Origin: Chloroflexota bacterium
GTDB lineage: Bacteria; Chloroflexota; UBA5177; JANWHV01
Direction: 5' to 3'
Length of the DNA: 8,195 nt
NCBI GenBank assembly: GCA_025450255.1
Contig: JANWHV010000242.1
Location: 1-8,195, forward strand
Shown here: positions 1-5,492 of the stretch, piece after piece
Layout: each line of letters begins with the position of its first letter
Numbering within the stretch: the stretch's first letter is position 1
Made by a program: the position numbers and the translations under genes
The notes under the pieces: generated by a model
The model's database searches: none
Told to the model about the DNA's origin: nothing
The model's input: only the letters and a program-made list of their open reading frames with translations

Positions 1-2
1 GC

Positions 3-188
3 GGCATTTTCCGGCTACCCGGCAGCCTTGGCGCGGCGCTCGACGCTCTGGAAGCGGACACCATATTGCCTGACGCGCTTGGTACCGAATTGCTCTCGGC
101 AATTGTTGGTGTAAAGCGTCTGGAGGCCAGGCTGTTCGCCGAGCATGACGTGGCCTTTGAGTTGAAGATGCACAATACCCGCTTCTAG
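3..188 (+). CDS. Glutamine synthetase family protein, C-terminal end (partial)
   Basis: This is the last 61 codons of a gene whose start lies left of the window; it stops at TAG 186-188. The segment LPGSLGAALDALEADTILPD followed by ALGTELL matches the conserved C-terminal helices of glutamine synthetases (LP.SL.EALdaLE.D..l..aLG). The remaining tail is a charged helix ending in NTRF. Family members ligate ammonia or an amine to the gamma-carboxyl of glutamate using ATP. The active-site residues are outside the window, so true glutamine synthetase cannot be separated from gamma-glutamyl-amine ligases such as PuuA-like enzymes. YbjQ follows 18 nt downstream, so the two may be co-transcribed. 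Confidence 0.85.
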   Translation, partial: GIFRLPGSLGAALDALEADTILPDALGTELLSAIVGVKRLEARLFAEHDVAFELKMHNTRF

Positions 189-206
189 GGCGGTTGGAGG
201 AAAACG

Positions 207-530
207 ATGATCATCACGACCACCGAAAACGTGCATGGCTATCAAATCCGCGAGGTAAAGGGCCAGGTGTTTGGCGTGGTCGTCCGCAGCCGCGGCCTTG
301 GCGGCAATATCATGGCCGGGCTGCGGTCGCTCAAGGGCGGCGAGATCAAGGAGTATACGCAGCTTCTGGAAACGACTCGGAACGACGCCATCGACCGCAT
401 GGTGCAAAACGCACAGGCCCTGGGCGCAAACGCGGTGATCATGATGCGCTTTGATTCTTCCGAAATCGGTGACACGATGTCGGAAATCGTCTCGTACGGC
501 ACCGCCGTGGTACTCGACCGCGGCGAATAG
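207..530 (+). CDS. YbjQ/UPF0145 family protein
   Basis: A complete 107-residue protein with the hallmarks of the YbjQ/UPF0145 family (Pfam 'putative heavy-metal-binding'). It opens with MIITTTENVHGYQI, has GGEIKEYTQLLETTRNDAIDRM in the middle, then ALGANAVIMMRFDSSEI, and ends with EIVSYGTAVVL. Family members are about 100-110 residues and fold as small oligomeric beta-rich proteins; their biochemical role is not established and the metal-binding label is weak. The ATG at 207 is supported by GGAGG at 195-199, 7 nt upstream. No signal peptide or membrane segment is seen, so it is probably cytosolic. It lies 18 nt after a glutamine synthetase family gene, which suggests read-through transcription, not a shared function. 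Confidence 0.93.
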   Translation: MIITTTENVHGYQIREVKGQVFGVVVRSRGLGGNIMAGLRSLKGGEIKEYTQLLETTRNDAIDRMVQNAQALGANAVIMMRFDSSEIGDTMSEIVSYGTAVVLDRGE

Positions 531-837
531 TTTCACGTCCGCGCCAGGCGTTACTCTTTCGCCTGAGTTCCCGTTTTCCCTGGTAGAGCAACCGTGAATG
601 GTGCGCATCTCACGGTCGGCGGTTAGCCCGGTCGTCAGGCTCGCCTCCCGTTCAGCGAGCGTGAACGCGGGGCGCGCCCCATGCCCTGGGCCAGGGAGCG
701 ACGGTATGTCAGAGTACTCGTTTGCAGGGCACGCCAGTGGCGCGGTAGCCTACGAAGCGGCATTGCCGAGGAATACGCGACGTGTGTGGGCGCCTCGTTC
801 TCCCGCCGATGTAATGCGTGGTATTACCAGGAGGCCG
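531..837 (+). other. Structured leader/upstream region of the sigma factor gene
   Basis: This 307-nt stretch between the YbjQ gene and the preferred sigma start has an open reading frame continuous with the sigma gene. Its translation resembles no known domain and looks like unconstrained sequence. It contains several inverted repeats: the hairpin at 545-565; GCTCGC/GCGAGC at 639-644/655-660; a perfect 12-bp palindrome GGGGCGCGCCCC at 669-680; and TGGTA-T-TACCA at 819-829, which runs into the Shine-Dalgarno sequence. I could not identify a convincing promoter. ECF genes commonly autoregulate through their own upstream region, so this is where an ECF-type promoter would be sought. An alternative start at ATG 706, with AGGGAG at 693-698, would make part of this region coding. 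Confidence 0.4.
545..565 (+). terminator. Weak hairpin after the YbjQ gene
   Basis: CAGGCG (545-550) and CGCCTG (560-565) form a 6-bp stem with a 9-nt loop, 14 nt after the YbjQ stop. A pyrimidine-rich stretch (AGTTCCCGTTTTCCC) follows, but there is no true U-run. It is a plausible but weak intrinsic terminator. Confidence 0.25.
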
Positions 838-1545
838 ATGGCAGGCGAGACGCCCCAACCCGCGTCGGGCGACGAGAGCGCAGCCGTTTCTCGGGACGCG
901 CGGTTGGCGACGGACGCCGTTGCGGCGCCACGTTCCGCCCACCCCACGGGGGCTGCCCAGAGCACAATCGTGCTGTCGGCGCTTGACGACGCCACCCTGG
1001 TTGAACGCGCCAAGACTGACCCTGAAGCATTCGGGGTGCTCTACGAGCGGCACGCGCGCTCTGTCTTCGCCTTTGCCTTCAGCAAAGTACGCGACGCCGG
1101 CGTGGCCGAGGATCTTACCTCGCAAACCTTCTTGCAGGCGCTCCGCGCTCTGCCCCGTTACGAGCAGCGGGGCGCGCCGTTTCGGAGCTGGCTTTTCCGC
1201 ATAGCGTCCAACCTGGTCGCGGATCGCCATCGCGCGCCGGTTGCCGAGGTACCGATGCGGCGCCGCGCAACCGAGGGCGAGGAATCAGAGGAGATTGACC
1301 CTGTGGATCCGCGCGCGGAGGAAGACATCACCTCGTGGGAACGGGCGCAGGCGTTCGCCAGGCTCGTGGAGAATCTGACACCGGAGCAGCGTACCGTCGT
1401 ACACTTGCGCTTCGTGGACGGCCTACCGATAGCAGCGATCGCGAGCCACATGTCACGTTCGGAGGGTTCCATCAAGATGCTGCTCATGCGCGCGCTGCAG
1501 AATCTGCGGCGTACAATTGCTCTGGAGACCATGGATGCAGGATGA
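838..1545 (+). CDS. ECF-type RNA polymerase sigma factor
   Basis: A sigma-70 family factor of the ECF class (235 residues from the start chosen here), which would direct RNA polymerase to stress- or signal-specific promoters. Residues about 52-133 are region 2: ATLVERAKTDPEAFGVLYER, then EDLTSQTFLQALRALPRY and the motif PFRSWLFRIASNLVADRHR. Residues about 134-168 are an acidic linker. Residues about 170-228 are region 4, with LTPEQRTVVHLRFVDGLPIA and the recognition helix IASHMSRSEGSIKMLLMRAL. ATG 838 is preferred because AGGAGG (829-834) sits just upstream, although the 3-nt spacing is tight. ATG 706 (279 residues, AGGGAG at 693-698) is the alternative; translation from 598 is unlikely. Even from 838 there are about 45 poorly conserved Ala/Ser-rich residues before region 2, longer than in typical ECFs. 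The stop overlaps the next gene by 11 nt, so the two are probably translationally coupled as a sigma/anti-sigma pair. Confidence 0.9.
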   Translation: MAGETPQPASGDESAAVSRDARLATDAVAAPRSAHPTGAAQSTIVLSALDDATLVERAKTDPEAFGVLYERHARSVFAFAFSKVRDAGVAEDLTSQTFLQALRALPRYEQRGAPFRSWLFRIASNLVADRHRAPVAEVPMRRRATEGEESEEIDPVDPRAEEDITSWERAQAFARLVENLTPEQRTVVHLRFVDGLPIAAIASHMSRSEGSIKMLLMRALQNLRRTIALETMDAG

Positions 1546-2929
1546 CGCGCGAGCCGACCTGTTGTACCGGGCGCTCGTCGAAGGCGAGCCGCTGCCGGCC
1601 GACATGGATGATGCCGAGCTTACCGCGCTGGTGGGGCTTGGTGCCGAGCTAAGCTTGCACGGCGCGACCATCGCCCTGATAGAGGAAGCCGACGCGCGCT
1701 TCGATCCCGCCTTCAGCCGGCAACTGCGTGGCACTCTGGTGGCGGCGCATCCCGCCACGGCCAAGCCCGAAATCGCACCGGAGCCGGCGGTCACGACGCG
1801 CGCGATCGCCGCCGTGTCGCGGCGTTCGCGCCGGCTCTGGCGGCGGCTGGCCCTCGCCGTCACGGTCGTGCTGGCGCTTGTCGCCGCCACGGTAATCGCC
1901 TTGACCCAATCGTCGCGGCCCGCCTCCCAGCTTGGCCTCGCGCGATTGACCGCTACCGCGTTGTCCAAGGGTGTCCAGGCGCCGCGACACGCGTCAACCA
2001 CAAACGCCGGAGCCACGGTGGCATCTCACGGCGCGAAAAGCGCTGCCACGGCGGCGCCGGACGCGCGCATCATGCAAACGTATGCCCAGGACCAAACCGC
2101 GAAAACGCCGACAGCGCGGCAGTTCGTGCCCAGTCAGGCCACGCCCCTGGCCGCGAAAGCGCTCAGCTACCAACTGGCGGCCAAACTACCGGCCGTACCG
2201 AGCGCGGCGCCTGTGTACCGCGTGCGGTACAACCAGATTTCCAGCGCGGCGTACCAGCGAATCGTCACGTCGTTCCCTGAACTGCGTGCCACGGGTGCCG
2301 CGGAACACTACGGCACAACGGGCGGTGATTCGCTGATAATCTCCCGGCAAAATGGGGAAGTCACGTACGCGGCGTCCACGTCCGGCGCTCGTTCCGCCGC
2401 GCGCATTCCCGCGGAGAAGGCGGAGCGCCTTGCGATCGCTTGGCTAGCGGCGCACGGCCTGTTGCCGGCGGTGGCCGGCAACAGGTACGCGGCCGTATCG
2501 ACTAGCGGCGGCATCACTTTAGTACGTTTCGATCCCGCGATACGATTCCCAGTGACCGGCAATCCGATAGTCGTCGATCTCACGGTTCGGCTGGCGCCGG
2601 ACGGGCATATTATCTCAGCGCACCGCCTGTGGCCTTCGTTGACGCCGGCCGGCGACGTACGGATCTTGACGCCCCAGGAAGCCACCAGGCCGGTGCAGGC
2701 GGCTCCACAGCCGGCAGCCGGTGGCGCGGGCGCTACGCCACGAAACTCGTCGACGCCTGGTCAAAGCGTGCAAGTTACCACTGTCTCGCTGGTATACGCG
2801 CCCGTTGGCATCGGCCCTACGCTTTCACTACGGCCGTTCTATAGTCTGCGGGGGCATAGGATTGGGGTACATGGTCCCGCGAGCGAGACGACCTATGTGG
2901 TGCCCGCGTCGAAGAGATCCGCACCATAG
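1535..2929 (+). CDS. Single-pass membrane protein, probable anti-sigma factor/sensor
   Basis: A 464-residue protein overlapping the upstream ECF sigma gene by 11 nt. The start at ATG 1535 has GGAG at 1523-1526; a TTG at 1517 is less likely. Residues 1-75 form a cytoplasmic helical domain (DDAELTALVGLGAEL, then FDPAFSRQLRGTLVAAH) resembling N-terminal segments of ECF-associated membrane proteins. A basic patch (SRRSRRLWRR, 95-104) precedes one transmembrane helix at about 105-124, so the C-terminus should face outward. Residues 125-225 are an Ala/Thr/Ser-rich, probably disordered linker. Residues about 226-385 look folded and alternate beta strands and helices, including EKAERLAIAWLAAHGLLP and IVVDLTVRLAPDGHIISAHR. 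This is faintly like YycI/PepSY-type domains, but I cannot assign it. A second low-complexity linker (386-410) leads to a short C-terminal beta segment. There is no cysteine, so this is not a zinc-binding anti-sigma (ZAS) protein. The anti-sigma role is inferred from gene order and topology. Confidence 0.72.
   Translation: MQDDARADLLYRALVEGEPLPADMDDAELTALVGLGAELSLHGATIALIEEADARFDPAFSRQLRGTLVAAHPATAKPEIAPEPAVTTRAIAAVSRRSRRLWRRLALAVTVVLALVAATVIALTQSSRPASQLGLARLTATALSKGVQAPRHASTTNAGATVASHGAKSAATAAPDARIMQTYAQDQTAKTPTARQFVPSQATPLAAKALSYQLAAKLPAVPSAAPVYRVRYNQISSAAYQRIVTSFPELRATGAAEHYGTTGGDSLIISRQNGEVTYAASTSGARSAARIPAEKAERLAIAWLAAHGLLPAVAGNRYAAVSTSGGITLVRFDPAIRFPVTGNPIVVDLTVRLAPDGHIISAHRLWPSLTPAGDVRILTPQEATRPVQAAPQPAAGGAGATPRNSSTPGQSVQVTTVSLVYAPVGIGPTLSLRPFYSLRGHRIGVHGPASETTYVVPASKRSAP
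2458..2485. repeat. Perfect 12-bp inverted repeat inside the anti-sigma candidate gene
   Basis: CCTGTTGCCGGC (2458-2469) and GCCGGCAACAGG (2474-2485) are exact reverse complements separated by GGTG. This gives a GC-rich 12-bp stem with a tetraloop, fully inside the coding sequence (encoding GLLPAVAGNR). The arms match perfectly, as is easily read from the sequence; any role in mRNA structure or as a mobile palindrome is unknown. Confidence 0.8.
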
Positions 2930-3027
2930 CCGCGCGGATTGCCGACGAAGACGGTCGCCGATCGAGTACCCTTCACTTGCGTACATTGCGGGCCGCTTGC
3001 GGCCGCACCAGGGAGAAAGGCGTCAGC

Positions 3028-4074
3028 GTGACCGGCATAATTGATCTGCGCAGCGACACCGTCACACTGCCGCCACCCGAGATGCGGCGGGCCATGTATG
3101 AGGCCGAGCTTGGCGACGACGTCTATGGCGAAGATCCTACCGTCAACCGCCTACAGGAGCGTGCCGCCGAGATAACCGGGAAGCAGGCCGCGATGTTCGT
3201 CACCAGCGGCACGCAAGGGAATCTCGTGGCCGTGCTCACGCATTGCTCTCGCGGTGACGAGATTATCGTGGGCAGTGAGGCGCATCTCCTGCACTACGAA
3301 GTGGGCGGCGCGTCCGCGCTCGCCGGGACGCAGGTACGTACCGTCCCAAACCAGCAAGACGGGACCATGAATCTGCCGGCAATCGCGAGCGTCATCCGTG
3401 ACCGCACCGACGTACACAACCCGTACACCAGGCTGATCTGTTTGGAGAATACGCAGAACCGCTGTGGAGGGGTTGTGCTGGGAGCAGAGTATACCAAAGC
3501 GGTCCAGGCGCTGGCACACCAGAACGACGCCCTGGTCCACCTGGACGGCGCGCGGCTGTTCAACGCGGCGGTGGCCCTGGGCATTCCGGCGGCGGCGGTG
3601 GCGGCTGGAGCGGACAGCGTCACGTTCTGCGCCTCAAAGGGCCTTGCCGCCCCGGTCGGCTCGCTGCTCTGCGGCTCGCGGGACTTTATCGATCGCGCTC
3701 ACCGCTGGAGAAAGGTGATGGGCGGCGGTATGCGGCAGGCCGGCGTCATCGCGGCGGGCGCGCTCTATGCCCTGGACAACATGGTGGAACGGCTGGCCGA
3801 CGACCACCGGCTGGCGCGCAAACTGGCGGACGATCTTGCGGCTGTCCCGGGAGTCGACATTGATCCCACGCGCGTGCAGACCAACATCATCATTTTCAGC
3901 GTCGAGCCAAGCAGGCGTAGCTCCGCCGACGTGATCGCGGCCCTCAAGCCGCTTGGCGTGCTGTGCGACGCCCTGGACGCCGCACGGATCCGCGTGGTAA
4001 CCCATTATGGGCTGGAGGAGAAGCACATCGATTGTGCCGTATCGCGCATTGCGATGGCAATGCGCGGACAATAG
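3028..4074 (+). CDS. ltaE: Low-specificity L-threonine aldolase (PLP enzyme)
   Basis: A 348-residue fold-type I PLP enzyme that cleaves L-threonine or L-allo-threonine to glycine and acetaldehyde in the cytosol. The N-terminus IIDLRSDTVTLPPPEMRRAM, then AELGDDVYGEDPTVNRLQER, is diagnostic for the family. SEAHLLHYEVGG contains the His expected to stack on the PLP ring (H86). HLDGARLFNAAVALG carries the cofactor-contacting Asp173 and Arg176. TFCASKGLAAPVGSLLCG holds the Schiff-base lysine, K204. Length is normal. I chose GTG 3028: upstream codons (from 2977) are not family-like, and AGGGAGAAAGG at 3010-3020 provides a ribosome binding site about 7-12 nt away. There is a 98-nt gap after the anti-sigma candidate, so separate transcription is possible, though no strong promoter is visible. 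Nothing links it functionally to the sigma pair. Confidence 0.95.
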   Translation: MTGIIDLRSDTVTLPPPEMRRAMYEAELGDDVYGEDPTVNRLQERAAEITGKQAAMFVTSGTQGNLVAVLTHCSRGDEIIVGSEAHLLHYEVGGASALAGTQVRTVPNQQDGTMNLPAIASVIRDRTDVHNPYTRLICLENTQNRCGGVVLGAEYTKAVQALAHQNDALVHLDGARLFNAAVALGIPAAAVAAGADSVTFCASKGLAAPVGSLLCGSRDFIDRAHRWRKVMGGGMRQAGVIAAGALYALDNMVERLADDHRLARKLADDLAAVPGVDIDPTRVQTNIIIFSVEPSRRSSADVIAALKPLGVLCDALDAARIRVVTHYGLEEKHIDCAVSRIAMAMRGQ

Positions 4075-4100
4075 GGCCATTTGCTTCTAATCTGCTCCAG

Positions 4101-4119
4101 GGCACACAGGGTGCCACAT
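4101..4119. terminator. Candidate terminator between convergent genes
   Basis: GGCAC (4101-4105) and GTGCC (4111-4115) make a 5-bp stem with a 5-nt loop, followed on the + strand by ACATTTT. It lies in the 72-nt gap between the stops of the threonine aldolase and the radical SAM gene, where a terminator is expected. The stem is short and the T-run modest. Confidence 0.4.
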
Positions 4120-4146
4120 TTTCGATGGATAGTCTCACCAGAAGCC

Positions 4147-5352
4147 CTACCCCTCGGGCCATAACCGTAGCTGGACCGGCTGTGGCTCCATGGCGCGCAG
4201 CAGGCGCTTTATTTTCAGCAAAGCGCCCGGGGCCTCGGGTGCCCGCTTGCCGTCCAGCAGCACGAACGGCGCCGCGCGGTTGGCGGTCACACCCATCGCC
4301 CGCAAGTCACGCACATCGCGCAGCGCGCCCACGTGCCGCAGATCCACGATCCGGCGCGCGCTCACCGGCCCGATTCCCGGCACGCGGAGCAGTTCCTCGT
4401 AGCTCGCGGTATTAACCTCGACTGGGCTTGCCTCGGGTGAAGCCATGGTGACGGCAAGCTTGGGATCCAGCGCCAGCGGCAGGCTGCCGGCAGCGTCAAA
4501 GGCCGCGTCCAGCTCGGCGTCCGCATATTGATAGTGGGTTGCCAGCCAATCCCACTGATAGAGGCGCGCTCGCCGTCGCGAGTCTGGCATCGAGGCGTCC
4601 GCCAGCGGCGTGCCTGGGGACGGCGTGAACGTGCCGAAGTGTACGCGCCGCATATCATACTCCCGCCGCAGCCACCTGCTGCCCTGAGCAAGCGCGCGGT
4701 CGCCGGCCGCCGCCGCGCCAGGCGCCGCCACGCCCACGATTAACTGGCTGGTGATGCCGGAGCGGATCGCGCCCGAGCGATGGAGATCGCGGAGCCGCGC
4801 CAATGGATCGAGAATGTCTTCCCGCCAGCGTTTCCCAGTGTGCAGGCCATCGAGATATTCCGCGCTCGGTACCTCGACGTTAAGCGACAGCCGATCGGCC
4901 ACCTGGGCCGCCTCCTCGATTGCCGCCATGCCCGCGCCCGGCAACACCTTGAGATGGACGTACCCCGCGAAACCATGGCGCGCCCGCAAAATGCGCACCG
5001 TATCGATCATGCGGGCCATGCTGTTGTCCGCGTTGCCATCGGTTGCGGAACTGAGCATCAGGCCGGCGACCTTGCCACGCTGCCATTGCGCGGCGAACGT
5101 ATCGGCTAACTCGACCGGCTCGAACGCCGCGCGCTGCGGATCGTTGCTCCTTCGGAGGGGGCAATAGGCGCAGTCGTGCTCGCAATAGCTGCTTTGCAGC
5201 ACGCGCAGCAGCGTGTTCGGCGCGCCACCCAGCGAATCGCCCACGCACAGCGCGGCTCGCGGTCCCACCGGCCGGGCGATGTGCCGCGTGTCACCGGCAA
5301 TATCAAAGCGCGCGGCGCCGCCGAGCAGCGCGAGCTTATCGCTGGTCTCCAT
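4147..5352 (-). CDS. Radical SAM protein with C-terminal helix-hairpin-helix, putative DNA modification/repair
   Basis: A 401-residue protein matching the radical SAM family annotated as 'putative DNA modification/repair radical SAM protein' (the TIGR03916, SAM_link_UDG type). C57, C61 and C64 in SSYCEHDCAYCPLRRSND form the CxxxCxxC site for a 4Fe-4S cluster that cleaves S-adenosylmethionine. Further conserved blocks are RAAFEPVELADTF, VAGLMLSSATDGN, GFAGYVHLKVLPGAGM, DRLSLNVEVPSAEYLDGL and FGTFTPSPGTPL. Residues about 311-345 (VEVNTASYEELLRVPGIGPV, then SARRIVDLR) are a helix-hairpin-helix fold that usually contacts DNA backbone. The reaction is unknown. In many genomes the family sits next to a uracil-DNA-glycosylase-like protein, which is absent here, where both flanks are visible. 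I chose ATG at 5352 because family proteins begin with a DKL-type helix; the open frame runs upstream to 5487 but that part is not family-like. GGAG at 5364-5367 is 11 nt upstream, a rather long spacing. Confidence 0.9.
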   Translation of the reverse strand: METSDKLALLGGAARFDIAGDTRHIARPVGPRAALCVGDSLGGAPNTLLRVLQSSYCEHDCAYCPLRRSNDPQRAAFEPVELADTFAAQWQRGKVAGLMLSSATDGNADNSMARMIDTVRILRARHGFAGYVHLKVLPGAGMAAIEEAAQVADRLSLNVEVPSAEYLDGLHTGKRWREDILDPLARLRDLHRSGAIRSGITSQLIVGVAAPGAAAAGDRALAQGSRWLRREYDMRRVHFGTFTPSPGTPLADASMPDSRRRARLYQWDWLATHYQYADAELDAAFDAAGSLPLALDPKLAVTMASPEASPVEVNTASYEELLRVPGIGPVSARRIVDLRHVGALRDVRDLRAMGVTANRAAPFVLLDGKRAPEAPGALLKIKRLLRAMEPQPVQLRLWPEG

Positions 5353-5373
5353 TCCCGTATTGTCTCCGTTTTT

Positions 5374-5391
5374 CGGACTGCGGTCCGCGCC
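5374..5391 (+). repeat. Dispersed 18-nt repeat, copy 1 (palindromic core)
   Basis: CGGACTGCGGTCCGCGCC occurs here and again, identically, at 7928-7945. The core CGGAC-TGCG-GTCCG can fold as a 5-bp hairpin. This copy lies in the divergent intergenic region, ending exactly one base before the TTGACA hexamer of the glycosyltransferase promoter candidate. Confidence 0.7.
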
Positions 5392-5420
5392 TTGACACGG
5401 CGCAATCCGCCCGTTAACGT
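5392..5420 (+). promoter_or_regulatory. Candidate sigma-70 promoter of the glycosyltransferase gene
   Basis: TTGACA at 5392-5397 is a perfect -35 hexamer. A weaker -10, TAACGT at 5415-5420, follows after 17 bp. Transcription would start near 5427 and leave a leader of about 66 nt before ATG 5493. The position in a 140-nt divergent region is right for a promoter; the poor -10 lowers confidence. Confidence 0.5.
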
Positions 5421-5492
5421 TTCCCCAGTCGAGGCCGGGTTCAAAAGCGGTGGGCCCGGCGGTTCGGAACGAAATGGAAGGCTTCACGGCCC

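Noticed and set aside
15..608. A 197-residue open frame on the - strand
   Set aside because: It runs antisense through the glutamine synthetase end and the well-supported YbjQ gene; its protein shows no recognisable motif and is typical of high-GC shadow frames.
1453..2016. A 187-residue open frame on the - strand
   Set aside because: It is antisense to the sigma/anti-sigma junction; composition is low-complexity Ala/Ser/Arg and the + strand genes are much better supported.
2988..3006. GC-rich repeated GGCCGC motifs before the aldolase start as a terminator or operator
   Set aside because: The copies are mainly direct, not inverted; the only palindrome is GCGGCCGC, which is expected by chance at this GC content.
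2721..3044. A + strand open frame bridging the anti-sigma gene end and the aldolase start, suggesting a possible frameshift
   Set aside because: The anti-sigma reading frame ends naturally at 2929 and the aldolase frame starts cleanly at 3028; the bridging frame is Arg-rich and meaningless.
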